64,000 nucleotides of DNA from RUG14871 sp045539425 (GTDB lineage: Bacteria; Bacillota_I; Bacilli_A; Erysipelotrichales; Erysipelotrichaceae): positions 1 through 64,000 of the forward strand of contig JAZQFH010000011.1 in NCBI GenBank assembly GCA_045539425.1. Direction: 5' to 3'. Below are positions 1 through 8,013 of the stretch, one piece after another; position 1 is the first letter of the stretch; each line of letters opens with the position of its first letter. The notes under the pieces were generated by a model, which was given only the letters and a program-made list of their open reading frames with translations, had not been told where the DNA came from and made no database searches. A program made the translations under genes and the position numbers.

Positions 1-130
1 ATTCATGATATCTTTCACTTCCTTTCTTTGAGAAAGGCAGATAATACATCTTCATTATCTTAGAGTAATGACTTTCTTTCTATAGGCAGACTAAATTGCA
101 TTTTCGTTCTTCAAAACGGATTTTACTTTG

Positions 131-151
131 GCAAGTTTTACGCAAGTTTTA
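131..151 (+). repeat. Direct repeat upstream of the first promoter
   Basis: The 10-base unit GCAAGTTTTA occurs at 131-140 and again at 142-151, an 11-base period, so both copies face the same side of the helix. They lie 27-47 bases upstream of the -35 box at 178. A short dyad, GTGAA-N6-TTCAC, follows at 152-167 and is loosely cre-like. The layout suggests a regulator site for the beta-glucoside operon, but no regulator can be named from the sequence. Confidence 0.4.
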
Positions 152-177
152 GTGAACGCAATTTCACAAAGATTTGG

Positions 178-206
178 TTGACACAGCTTAACAGAAAGCA
201 TATGAT
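178..206 (+). promoter_or_regulatory. Sigma-A promoter of the beta-glucoside operon
   Basis: TTGACA at 178-183 and TATGAT at 201-206 are separated by 17 bases, a near-consensus housekeeping promoter. Transcription should start near 213, so the RAT/terminator element at 221-276 falls in the untranslated leader. This is the arrangement expected of an antitermination-controlled operon: a strong constitutive promoter with control exerted after initiation. Confidence 0.8.
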
Positions 207-220
207 GTAGTTTACAAAGG

Positions 221-276
221 TGAGTGATTGTTAATTCAAGCTAGACCTGTTCAAATCTTTTTTTGAGCAGGTTTTT
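221..276 (+). promoter_or_regulatory. RAT antiterminator site with overlapping intrinsic terminator
   Basis: A terminator stem of 11 pairs (244-254 with 261-271, one G-U) is followed by a T-rich run. Overlapping its left arm is a sequence shaped like the LicT/SacT ribonucleic antiterminator: GATTGTTA at 225-232 and GCTAGACCT at 240-248. In this family the dimeric CAT domain binds the RAT hairpin and prevents the terminator from forming. The next gene encodes such an antiterminator, so autoregulation of the whole operon is likely. Confidence 0.75.
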
Positions 277-304
277 ATTTATCGATTACTCACAGGGGGC
301 ACTT

Positions 305-1132
305 ATGAAAGTCAGCAGAGTACTGAACAACAACGTACTGTTAGGAGAAGAAGACGGGATCACCTATTTATTAATGGGCTTATCCATCGGGTTTAAGCGC
401 AAAGCGGGAGACCGTGTTGCCTCCGATTCGATTGAAAAGATGTTTGTGCTTTCCTCTCCAAACGCCGCAAACAAACTGCAGGAGATGATGTCCTTTATTC
501 CGGAAGAGTATTTTCTCTTCTGTTCGGACGCCCTTCTCTTTATTCGCCGCTCCTTAAAGCGCGAATTCAGTGACAGTCTGTATATCATGATGACAGATCA
601 CATCTATGCGGCAGTACAGCGTTATAAAGAAGGCATTACAATCAAAAATGCTCTTCTAACGGAAGTCAAGAAGTTTTATAAGGAAGAGTATACAACGGCA
701 CTGGAAGTGGTCCAGATGGCAAATGAACGCTTCGGCGTGAAGATGGCGGAAGATGAAGCAGCTTTTATCACCTTCCATATTGTCAATGCCCAAAGCGAAA
801 GCGATTCCTCTTCCATTCAAGAAATGACGCGCCTGATTCAGGAAATCCTGACTCTTGTCAAGAATCATTTCCACTTAGAGTATAACGAAGACAAGCTCTC
901 CTACTCCCGCTTTGTGACGCACCTCAAATACTTCTCACGCAAAGTCTTTACCAATAAGGGAGACGACCTGGTGGATGAAGAGATCCACGCACTGGTAAAG
1001 CGGAAGTATCCCAAAGAATATGCGTGTGCAGAAGATATCCTCTCTTTAGTTAAAGAGAAGTACGGATATGAAGGCACACAGATGGATGCATTATATTTAA
1101 CCATCCATATTGCAAGGGTCATTAGTGAATAG
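305..1132 (+). CDS. licT: LicT/BglG-family transcription antiterminator
   Basis: A 275-residue antiterminator: an N-terminal RNA-binding CAT domain (about 1-60, with conserved VLNNN and FKRKAGD) followed by two PTS regulation domains. The four phosphorylatable histidines of the family are present at H99, H158, H206 and H268. ATG 305 is chosen because family members begin MKxxxVxNNN and a GGGGG Shine-Dalgarno lies at 295-299; the frame is open further upstream. Its target is probably the RAT/terminator at 221-276 in its own leader. It is first in an operon with EIIBC (1223) and a 6-phospho-beta-glucosidase (2656). By family knowledge, EII-dependent phosphorylation inactivates it when substrate is absent, and HPr phosphorylation of PRD2 gives catabolite control. 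Confidence 0.9.
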   Translation: MKVSRVLNNNVLLGEEDGITYLLMGLSIGFKRKAGDRVASDSIEKMFVLSSPNAANKLQEMMSFIPEEYFLFCSDALLFIRRSLKREFSDSLYIMMTDHIYAAVQRYKEGITIKNALLTEVKKFYKEEYTTALEVVQMANERFGVKMAEDEAAFITFHIVNAQSESDSSSIQEMTRLIQEILTLVKNHFHLEYNEDKLSYSRFVTHLKYFSRKVFTNKGDDLVDEEIHALVKRKYPKEYACAEDILSLVKEKYGYEGTQMDALYLTIHIARVISE

Positions 1133-1222
1133 CAGGTTCACTTTGATATTTTTCAGAATTCGGATAGTGACGCGTCTGGGCGGCTAGTCCCTTCAGTATT
1201 TCTAAAGAAGAGGAGGACAAAC

Positions 1223-2587
1223 ATGAATTTAGAAAAGACTGCAAAAAACATCGTTGACACACTGGGTGGCAGCGACAACATCACACATCTTACCCACTGC
1301 ATGACAAGACTTCGTTTCAACCTGAAGGATGATTCCAAGGCGGATCTCGAAGCCCTCAAAGCCGTTGAAGGCGTTATGGGCGTTGCGACAGGCGGCGGAG
1401 TGCTCCAGGTCATCGTCGGAACGGATGTCGACCGCTTCTATAAGGAAATCTCCACAAAATACGTGAAGAACTCCGAAGAAGTCAGCGTCAAGGAAGAGAA
1501 CAAGGGTCCTGTTGCCAGAGTGTTAGACCTGGTCAGCGCCACACTTTCCCCGCTCATTCCGGCCATCATGGGTGCAGGCTTCATCTCCATCGTTCTGGCA
1601 TTATTAAACCAGTTCAAGATCCTGACACCGGAATCCACTACTTACACATTACTCAATAACATCGCCAACTGCGTGTACTACTTCTTCCCGGTCTTAATCG
1701 CCTACTCCTTAGCCGGCAGATTAAAAGTCAACCAGATCTTCGCTATCGTGGTTGCCTGCTTCTTAGTCTATCCGGAATTCACGGGCATGTTCGCAAAAGC
1801 AGCGGAAGCCGGCGGAAAAGTCACCTTCTTCGCGGTTCCTGTTATGCAGGCAACATATTCCAAACAGATCATCCCGGTCTTCTTCAGTGTTTTGGCACAG
1901 AAGTATATCGAGAAATACGTGAACATGCTGGTACCGAAGGTCGTCCGTTCCATGGTCGGCAGCGGTCTGATCCTGATCCTGACAGTCTTTGTGACAATTA
2001 CGATCTTAGGTCCTGCAGGAGCCAAGTTAACGGAAGTCTTAAACGCAATGGTTTACTGGATCGTTGACAAGTGCGGCTGGTTCGCAGTTCCGATTATGGC
2101 CTTCCTCAACCCGTTCTTCTTAGGCACAGGTTTAGGTTCCGCCAACTTCCCAATCATGTTGATGAGCTACATCAATAACGGTTATGAAGCTCTGATCCTG
2201 CCGGCAGCCTTAGCTGGTAACGCCGTACAGGCAGGTTCCGGTTTCGCAGTTGCTTACAAGACAAAGAACAAAGAACTCAAATCCGTTGCGGCAGAGTGCG
2301 GTATCACAGCCCTGATGGGTATTACGGAACCGATCATCTTCTCCGTCCACTACAGATTAAAGAAGACATTCATCACGGTCATGGTCGCTTCCGGTATCGC
2401 AGCGATTCTGCCGGGTGTCACACACTTAGCATGTTACGCCTTGGCAAACGGTATCCTCTCCTTACCGGCATACTTACCGGGCGGTGTCAGCAATCTCGTC
2501 TGGGCCTGCGTGACGATCGTGGAATCCGTCATCATCGGTTTTGTGGCTACTTACTTCACAAAATTTGACGATCCGGAAGAAGAATAA
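1223..2587 (+). CDS. PTS beta-glucoside transporter, EIIBC
   Basis: A 454-residue membrane permease of the glucose/sucrose/beta-glucoside PTS superfamily. The EIIB domain (about 1-80) has the phosphoryl cysteine C26 in SHC/THC-type context (THCMTRLRF). The EIIC domain (about 110-445) is strongly hydrophobic and carries the conserved GITEP loop. No EIIA domain is fused, so phosphate must come from an EIIA encoded elsewhere. An AGGAGG site lies just before ATG 1223. It should import an aryl- or alkyl-beta-glucoside or cellobiose-like sugar as the 6-phosphate, to be hydrolysed by the enzyme encoded at 2656. Confidence 0.88.
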   Translation: MNLEKTAKNIVDTLGGSDNITHLTHCMTRLRFNLKDDSKADLEALKAVEGVMGVATGGGVLQVIVGTDVDRFYKEISTKYVKNSEEVSVKEENKGPVARVLDLVSATLSPLIPAIMGAGFISIVLALLNQFKILTPESTTYTLLNNIANCVYYFFPVLIAYSLAGRLKVNQIFAIVVACFLVYPEFTGMFAKAAEAGGKVTFFAVPVMQATYSKQIIPVFFSVLAQKYIEKYVNMLVPKVVRSMVGSGLILILTVFVTITILGPAGAKLTEVLNAMVYWIVDKCGWFAVPIMAFLNPFFLGTGLGSANFPIMLMSYINNGYEALILPAALAGNAVQAGSGFAVAYKTKNKELKSVAAECGITALMGITEPIIFSVHYRLKKTFITVMVASGIAAILPGVTHLACYALANGILSLPAYLPGGVSNLVWACVTIVESVIIGFVATYFTKFDDPEEE

Positions 2588-2603
2588 TATCTTTAAAACA
2601 TAC

Positions 2604-2628
2604 GAAAGACGGCAGATTGCCGTCTTTC
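2604..2628 (+). terminator. Intercistronic hairpin between EIIBC and the glucosidase gene
   Basis: A perfect 11-pair stem (2604-2614 with 2618-2628, loop GAT) is followed by only a weak T/C run. It sits 17 bases after the EIIBC stop and 27 bases before the next start. It may be a partial terminator or an mRNA stabiliser that sets the ratio of permease to hydrolase. Confidence 0.55.
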
Positions 2629-2655
2629 TCTCAAAATAAAAAGGAGTTTGAACTT

Positions 2656-4131
2656 ATGAATAAATTCCCGAACAATTTTCTCTGGGGTGGCGCTATCTCG
2701 GCCCATCAGGCAGAAGGCGGCTACAACGAAGGCGGAAGAGGTCTGGCCCGTAGCGATATCATGACCGGAGGCTCCGTCAATTCCCCACGTAAGGAAACCT
2801 ACATCGATAAAGACGGTAACAAGTGTTATCTGGTCCATCAGACCGGTGTACGTCTTCCGGAAGGAGCGCACTACGCCGTATTTGAGGACGAGTATTACCC
2901 CAATCACGTCGCCATCGACTTCTATCACCGCTACAAGGAAGATATCGCTCTGCTGGCGGAAATGGGCTTAAAGGTCTTCCGCATGTCCATCTCCTGGTCA
3001 AGACTCTTCCCGACAGGTGAAGAAGAAGTGCCGAACGAAGCCGGCATCCAGTTCTATACAGATGTCTTCAATGAATTACATAAATACAACATTGAACCGT
3101 TAGTCACGATGTGGCATGATGATACGCCATTGGCACTGGAAGAAAAGTATGGTGGCTGGACTAACCGCAAGCTTATCAAGTTCTATGACAGATATGCGGA
3201 GACATGTTTCACCCGCTTTAAGGGCTTAGTCAAATACTGGCTGCCGTTTAACGAAATCAATAACATCCTGATGTTCTTAGACATGTTCGGAAATACCGGC
3301 AGTGATGAGATGAACCAGAAAGCCTATCAGGAGCTGCACTACAAATTTGTGGCAACTGCTCATGCCGTGAAGAAAGCACATGAAGTGGATCCAAACAACC
3401 AGGTTGGCTGCATGATCTGCGGTGTCCCCTTCTATCCAGCAACATGCGACCCGAAGGATATTCTCTTCAATTATCACTTCTGGGAAAAAGGCATCCTGTA
3501 TGCCTCCAACGTCTTATGCCGTGGTAAATATCCGACATTTGCCAAACGCTTATGGGATGAGCATGATGTGCATTTAGACATCACGGAAGAAGATTTAAAG
3601 GATATCAGAGAGAACACGGTAGATCTCTACACCTTCTCCTACTACATGACATCTAACGTCACAACACACAGTTCAGATGACATCGTCGGTGGCAACTGCA
3701 CCAGCGGTGTCCGTAATCCGTATCTGGAATACTCCGAATGGGGTTGGTCCACTGACCCGCTTGGCTTACGTTACTTCCTGGAGAAGATCTACGGTATGTA
3801 CGAAAAACCGATCATCATTGTGGAAAACGGCTTAGGTGCCGTAGATAAGCTGGAAGAAGACGGTACGGTGCATGATGAGTACCGCATTGACTACTGCCGC
3901 AAACATATTGAAGAAATGGCCAATGCCATTCAGAATGGAGTGGACCTCAGAGGTTATACTCCTTGGGGAATTATCGATGTCATTTCTGCCGGCAGCGGCG
4001 AGATGAAAAAACGCTACGGCTTTATCTATGTGGACCGTCAGCAGGACGGCAGCGGTACACTGGATCGCTACCGCAAGGATTCCTTCTATTGGTACAAGAA
4101 AGTCATTGAATCCAACGGCGAAACCCTCTGA
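2656..4131 (+). CDS. 6-phospho-beta-glucosidase (GH1)
   Basis: A 491-residue cytoplasmic GH1 enzyme that hydrolyses beta-glucoside 6-phosphates delivered by the PTS. The acid/base glutamate is E200 (PFNEIN) and the nucleophile E390 (IIVENGLG). The C-terminal SAGSGEMKKRYG segment carries the Ser, Lys and Tyr that bind the 6-phosphate in phospho-glucosidases. ATG 2656 is preferred over the upstream in-frame start because AAGGAG lies at 2641-2646 and the protein then begins MNKFPNNFLWGG as the family does. It is the last gene of the licT-EIIBC operon. Substrate specificity (cellobiose-P, salicin-P or another) cannot be read from the sequence. Confidence 0.9.
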   Translation: MNKFPNNFLWGGAISAHQAEGGYNEGGRGLARSDIMTGGSVNSPRKETYIDKDGNKCYLVHQTGVRLPEGAHYAVFEDEYYPNHVAIDFYHRYKEDIALLAEMGLKVFRMSISWSRLFPTGEEEVPNEAGIQFYTDVFNELHKYNIEPLVTMWHDDTPLALEEKYGGWTNRKLIKFYDRYAETCFTRFKGLVKYWLPFNEINNILMFLDMFGNTGSDEMNQKAYQELHYKFVATAHAVKKAHEVDPNNQVGCMICGVPFYPATCDPKDILFNYHFWEKGILYASNVLCRGKYPTFAKRLWDEHDVHLDITEEDLKDIRENTVDLYTFSYYMTSNVTTHSSDDIVGGNCTSGVRNPYLEYSEWGWSTDPLGLRYFLEKIYGMYEKPIIIVENGLGAVDKLEEDGTVHDEYRIDYCRKHIEEMANAIQNGVDLRGYTPWGIIDVISAGSGEMKKRYGFIYVDRQQDGSGTLDRYRKDSFYWYKKVIESNGETL

Positions 4132-4139
4132 TACAGTAA

Positions 4140-4163
4140 GAGCGCTGAATTACTTCGGCGCTC
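4140..4163 (+). terminator. Hairpin ending the beta-glucoside operon
   Basis: A 10-pair stem (4140-4149 with 4154-4163, one G-U, loop TTAC) begins 9 bases after the glucosidase stop. It is not followed by a T run, so it could be a factor-dependent terminator or a 3'-end stabiliser. The direct repeats begin right after it, so the original T tract may have been replaced. Confidence 0.5.
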
Positions 4164-4165
4164 AA

Positions 4166-4263
4166 AAATTACGTGTGGTTGTGGCAGGTCTCTAAATTAC
4201 GTGTGGTCTTAAAAAGGCCACTTTTTTTGTCACTTGTGGTTGATCTCTAAAATTACGTGTGGT
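4166..4263. repeat. Three direct repeats, possible insertion-sequence end relic
   Basis: AAATTACGTGTGGT occurs exactly at 4166-4179, 4194-4207 and 4250-4263, offsets of 28 and 56 bases, with a degraded copy near 4231-4240. The spacers share GGTCTCT / GATCTCT. Repeated end motifs of this sort are known at the termini of IS21-type elements as transposase-binding sites. No transposase gene is present, so this would be a solitary end. The repeats lie exactly between the core-like sugar operon and the A+T-rich island. Confidence 0.55.
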
Positions 4264-4366
4264 CCTATCAAAATCATAAATCCTCCCAAAAACATGCTAT
4301 CGCAACGAATTAAGTAACATTTTTTATCTTTTCGGGTTTTTCTAGTCGAATGTATGTTTCGCTCCT

Positions 4367-5926
4367 CTAATTATCTGGTTCTATCACTTCAGCATTTTGG
4401 CTAATGTCAGATATAAATGATCTCATATCCATAATTGATTGCCTTAATTCAGCTTTTGTATATCTCGTATTTAAGTGATTCTCTGGATGATGTATTTGAT
4501 GTCGGATATACTCTGTTAAAGTTTTCTGCTCATCTCGAACACTACCGTTAGATAACTGATGATGATATAGTCTTGTAGGTTTTCCTTGCATATACTCATT
4601 TCGCCAGCCCTGATATTCTATATATGCGTACAGTTCATCGTGATACTCTTCTGTCACATCTCCAAATGCCAAATAATTAACTTCATTTAGAGAGGGGTAT
4701 CTTAATTGTCCTTCCTCAACGCCATGTACCGCTTTGCCAAATTCTTCATCAATTATAATTCGTAGATTCGAATATTCTAACTGCTTTACCATCACGCTAC
4801 TGTGGGTTGTGATAATCACCTGTATATTGTCCGTACTTGCCAGAGACTTTATAGCTTCTATAAGCTTAATCTGATTATCACCGTGCTGCGATGTTTCGGG
4901 TTCTTCTATTGCATATATAACGCCCTTGTTATCTCCTTCCTCAAATCTACGTTCTACTTCACCTCTAAAAAAACTAAGTAATATAAGTCGTTTTACACCA
5001 CTTCCGCGCTTGTTTATTGGAATATCTTCATCTCCAGAAATTGAAACTCCCTTAAATACGTCTTGCCATTTTAAAGACTGAGCCGAAGGAATTACTGGAT
5101 TTAAGCTACTTGCAACAGACGGATCCATCTCCTGTAACTTATTCAAAGTTCTGGTAGCAACATCCTGTAGCTTTTGATGAACCTCATTGGCTATCTCTTC
5201 CAATGAAGCTTGAAGCCTATCATCCTTCAGAATCTGTTTTACAGCCTCTTTTAACGGATCTTGTACTTCATTATCATCATCACTATTTTTCCTATCTGAT
5301 TGGAATAAAGAGTATACCGGTAAATATGTTGCTATCTTATCCCAAATCTTTTTAGCATCTTCCTTGGTAACGTCTATTTCAATCTCATCCAACGATAGAT
5401 CATCTGAAAAATGCTCCCAGATTGCGGATCTAACAATAGAATTTACTGTTTGGTTATCACAAGTAATATTATTGTCTTGGATAATTTTCTTTAAATCGGA
5501 GTTTTTCTTAAGTAATAAATCACTACATCCAGGATTTGTAGGATGCAAAGCCTTTATATAAACCTTTTGTGCTCCTCCATTTTTATACTTTTTTATTATC
5601 TCCAAATCCCCATCCGCATTTAGCATATACTCCCTTGCTAATGATGTTTCAACAGACGAATCTATAATGATTTCATCTGGCAATTCTGAAAACACCACCG
5701 ATATAATCGTTTCTTGGTCATTTTCCCTTGCTGCAAAAATATTAACATCCGTCTTATCAATTTTTACAACTCCCTTACCTTCATTAAAGAAAATATCCAG
5801 CGCCTCAAGGATTGAAGATTTACCTACATCATTTTTCCCAACAAATGCTGTTAAGTTATCAAACCCAACAATAGTTTCTCCCTTGTATCCCCTGAAATTT
5901 TTTATTTTCAATGACTTAATCTTCAA
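4367..5926 (-). CDS. OLD/SMC-like AAA ATPase with C-terminal HEPN-type motif
   Basis: A 519-residue ATPase. Walker A is GKNDVGKSS (30-38); Walker B is YAIEEPE (338-344), followed by the histidine switch ITTHSS (372-377). The tail after the ATPase core does not show the Toprim acidic motifs of true OLD nucleases. It instead has RHQIHH at 475-480, which fits the R-[NHK]-x3-H signature of HEPN ribonucleases. TTG 5926 is chosen because GGAGGA (plus 5933-5938) stands 6 bases upstream and the protein then starts KIKSLKIKNFRG as family members do. It follows the RloA/RloB-like pair on the same strand, 122 bases away. ATPase-plus-HEPN proteins such as RloC and PrrC are phage-defence RNases; that function is inferred here. 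No catalytic role is proven by sequence alone. Confidence 0.75.
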   Translation of the reverse strand: MKIKSLKIKNFRGYKGETIVGFDNLTAFVGKNDVGKSSILEALDIFFNEGKGVVKIDKTDVNIFAARENDQETIISVVFSELPDEIIIDSSVETSLAREYMLNADGDLEIIKKYKNGGAQKVYIKALHPTNPGCSDLLLKKNSDLKKIIQDNNITCDNQTVNSIVRSAIWEHFSDDLSLDEIEIDVTKEDAKKIWDKIATYLPVYSLFQSDRKNSDDDNEVQDPLKEAVKQILKDDRLQASLEEIANEVHQKLQDVATRTLNKLQEMDPSVASSLNPVIPSAQSLKWQDVFKGVSISGDEDIPINKRGSGVKRLILLSFFRGEVERRFEEGDNKGVIYAIEEPETSQHGDNQIKLIEAIKSLASTDNIQVIITTHSSVMVKQLEYSNLRIIIDEEFGKAVHGVEEGQLRYPSLNEVNYLAFGDVTEEYHDELYAYIEYQGWRNEYMQGKPTRLYHHQLSNGSVRDEQKTLTEYIRHQIHHPENHLNTRYTKAELRQSIMDMRSFISDISQNAEVIEPDN

Positions 5927-5990
5927 ACCGTTTCCTCCAACAATAAACACTTTTCCTGTATTTAATGGACAGAATGACCACCTAAAATGC

Positions 5991-6005
5991 ATGTCATCTT
6001 GACAT
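5991..6005. promoter_or_regulatory. Dyad in the gap before the HEPN-ATPase gene
   Basis: ATGTCA-TCT-TGACAT is a perfect 6-base inverted repeat with a 3-base centre, 65 bases upstream of the TTG start at 5926. No convincing -35/-10 pair accompanies it. It may be an operator or an mRNA hairpin that separates expression of the third gene from the pair before it. Confidence 0.35.
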
Positions 6006-6048
6006 ATCAACAGTTGGTTATGAACTTCATTTCATTACCCAGCCATTC

Positions 6049-6579
6049 CTACTTCAATAAATCTGCCAAATACACCTCTCCATGCTTCAAAGAGCGTACT
6101 CTCTTATACTCTCGAATTGTACTAATCAACATATCGATATCAGCAAAATAGCTTCTTATGTACGCCTGAGACTTTATATTGCCCTTCAACTTTAATACCT
6201 GCTTGCAGAAACTACTTGGCGACATAACACTGGTTTTTTTCATGTATTCATTGTATTTTCCCTCCGCAAGTATCAGTAACATTTCAATCTCCGGAGACGT
6301 AACAACCTTAATAACATCTACCTTATATTCATACGCTGTACTCAGCCGAAATCCTTCTGAGTGCGAGTCCAAAACTCGAAGTATTGTTATCTTGCTTTCA
6401 AATCCTTTTCTCAAATACCGCTGTTCAAATTCTTTGCCATTGCGGCAGCGGATTACCTCTTCATTTAGCATTCTTTCACGAGAAAAAACGAGTCTATCCG
6501 CATCAATAAGCATATCAATTATTGCAGTTTCAGCACCACCCTCGCATATACAAGCAACTATCGGAGATAATTCTATCAT
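6049..6579 (-). CDS. RloB/Toprim-like small protein
   Basis: A 176-residue protein with no recognised housekeeping role. Its layout resembles RloB-like and Toprim-related proteins: an early glutamate-rich motif CICEGGAE (11-17), then a strand ending in an acidic turn LRVLDSHSEG (67-76), then PEIEMLLIL (96-104) like the FELWLLL element of RloB. The start ATG overlaps the stop of the upstream ATPase gene by four bases (ATGA), so the two are translationally coupled. In RloAB, AbiL and PARIS-type systems the small partner is the nuclease or effector released or activated by the ATPase; that role is inferred. The RloB assignment rests on motif order only. Confidence 0.6.
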   Translation of the reverse strand: MIELSPIVACICEGGAETAIIDMLIDADRLVFSRERMLNEEVIRCRNGKEFEQRYLRKGFESKITILRVLDSHSEGFRLSTAYEYKVDVIKVVTSPEIEMLLILAEGKYNEYMKKTSVMSPSSFCKQVLKLKGNIKSQAYIRSYFADIDMLISTIREYKRVRSLKHGEVYLADLLK

Positions 6580-7742
6580 TCGTTATCCTCCACTATAGTT
6601 CCTGTTGACAATACCTTTTTTAGTCTCATTGATGCTTCATATGACGGAGTTGTTCCTTCTAGCATTCCACTCTGAAAAGCATCGCTCTTTTTAATATCAT
6701 TACGCGTCAATATATGATGTAATTTCTGAATCGTTATTCCGCCATTATTCCTAATTACATATATTCCATCATTTCTATCCAATTCATCTAATAATTCAAC
6801 ATAATGTGTCGAATATATCAATGTGGCGCCATTTTGATTTACACGCTTATCCATAAAGAATCTAATCAATGTCGCAACAATCTCTTTATTAAAATGATTC
6901 TCAATTTCATCAATAATAAAATATCCACCCTTTATCAGAACCATCCAGGCATGCATAAACACATTCAATCCTTTTATAGTACCCGATGATAAATAATAGC
7001 TAATATTCTGTATCCCACGCATAGAAATCGGCATATCATCTTTTTTAAACTTTACAATCAATTCAGTCTCATTTAGGTTAAAACGAATATACTCTATGCT
7101 AGGGTCAAGGAATTGTATTAACTCAATTGGGAAATTGCCAAAAGAATTTAACACGTTAAAATCCGTCCATTCAGTCAGGTCTCTGAAGAACACATTTCCT
7201 GTCTTTCCAAGTGCTATTACTATACTTACGTCATCTTTAAGGAACATGAATTGTTCCTCGGAAATATCTCTTGTTTTATAAATATTTTCATCTCCGAAAA
7301 CAAACAAATTTGCCTTAGATGTAACAGAAGTTGCCCTGCGAATATACAGTTTTTCTTCAAGAATTACGTATCTATCTGGTGCTCCATCCTCCTTAGTTAC
7401 ACCTATAATAGTTTTCAACAAGCAAACGCCTTTTTTTTCATCATAGAAGTATACTCTCAAATTAACTCTATTAGATCTATCCAATACCACTTTTGTCGGA
7501 ATATTATTAATTGCCTCTGCATTAAGCAAGCTCATTACAAAAGATATGAGTTTTAATGAAGTTGTTTTACCAGAGGCATTAACTCCCACAAATGATAAAA
7601 CATTATTCGTATATGTACTCCCAAATGGATTATAAAGCATAGCAGCATTATCGGGATAAACCCTCTGCTCTGCGTAGAAATCAATAACAATCTTCCCACT
7701 AAAAAGAAAAATCCCATCTGCTTCAATTCTTAACAGTCTCAT
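6576..7742 (-). CDS. RloA/AbiLi-like AAA15/21 ATPase
   Basis: A 388-residue ABC-type ATPase without membrane segments. Walker A GVNASGKTT is at 53-61, the signature loop LSSGTIKG at 251-258, Walker B YFIIDEIE at 274-281 and the switch histidine in STHY at 311-314. This compact SMC-like head without a long coiled coil is typical of RloA, AbiLi and AriA sensors. A strong AAAGGAG site precedes ATG 7742. It is the first gene of the accessory operon and is coupled to the RloB-like gene by a four-base overlap. The promoter upstream is bracketed by two matching dyads. A defence role is an inference from family and context; there is no phage gene or integrase nearby. Confidence 0.72.
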   Translation of the reverse strand: MRLLRIEADGIFLFSGKIVIDFYAEQRVYPDNAAMLYNPFGSTYTNNVLSFVGVNASGKTTSLKLISFVMSLLNAEAINNIPTKVVLDRSNRVNLRVYFYDEKKGVCLLKTIIGVTKEDGAPDRYVILEEKLYIRRATSVTSKANLFVFGDENIYKTRDISEEQFMFLKDDVSIVIALGKTGNVFFRDLTEWTDFNVLNSFGNFPIELIQFLDPSIEYIRFNLNETELIVKFKKDDMPISMRGIQNISYYLSSGTIKGLNVFMHAWMVLIKGGYFIIDEIENHFNKEIVATLIRFFMDKRVNQNGATLIYSTHYVELLDELDRNDGIYVIRNNGGITIQKLHHILTRNDIKKSDAFQSGMLEGTTPSYEASMRLKKVLSTGTIVEDNE

Positions 7743-7761
7743 TTCTTTCTCCTTTCATATC

Positions 7762-7776
7762 AACGTATTACACGTT
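7762..7776. promoter_or_regulatory. Operator-like dyad, copy 1
   Basis: AACGT-ATTAC-ACGTT, a 5-base inverted repeat with a 5-base centre. It lies just downstream of the predicted start of transcription of the ATPase operon. The same dyad with the same spacing recurs at 7824-7838, which makes chance less likely. A repressor bound here would block elongation or initiation. Confidence 0.55.
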
Positions 7777-7787
7777 ATTACACCATA

Positions 7788-7815
7788 ATATTATCACATT
7801 ATCTCTATTTTTCAA
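7788..7815 (-). promoter_or_regulatory. Promoter of the RloAB-like operon
   Basis: On the minus strand TTGAAA (7815-7810) and TAATAT (7793-7788) are 16 bases apart. The start of transcription should be near 7781, leaving a short leader to ATG 7742. The two AACGT-N5-ACGTT dyads lie on either side of this promoter. Confidence 0.6.
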
Positions 7816-7823
7816 CCCATATA

Positions 7824-7838
7824 AACGTTTTTTACGTT
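7824..7838. promoter_or_regulatory. Operator-like dyad, copy 2
   Basis: AACGT-TTTTT-ACGTT, identical in both half-sites and spacing to the dyad at 7762-7776. Centre-to-centre distance is 62 bases, about six helical turns, so both sites face the same side of the DNA. It lies upstream of the -35 box. The pair would suit a looping or cooperative repressor. Confidence 0.55.
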
Positions 7839-8013
7839 TTTAATCCTATTTCCATGTTTTGCTGTAAATTTCATGTTTGATTAATCCCATAGTCATCTTT
7901 TAACATTCCTATGACATCGTTAGCGTATCTTTTTCTAGCCTTTTCATGTCCCTGTATTTTCATAAAAGTAAGCTTGCTCCATTGAATAATCCAACACACA
8001 GAATCTAATAATC

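Noticed and set aside
4166..4263. CRISPR array
   Set aside because: Only three 14-base repeats with unequal spacing (28 and 56) and related spacers; no cas genes nearby.
4367..5926. Gabija GajA or another OLD nuclease
   Set aside because: The Toprim residues after the ATPase core are not seen, and no GajB-like helicase gene follows.
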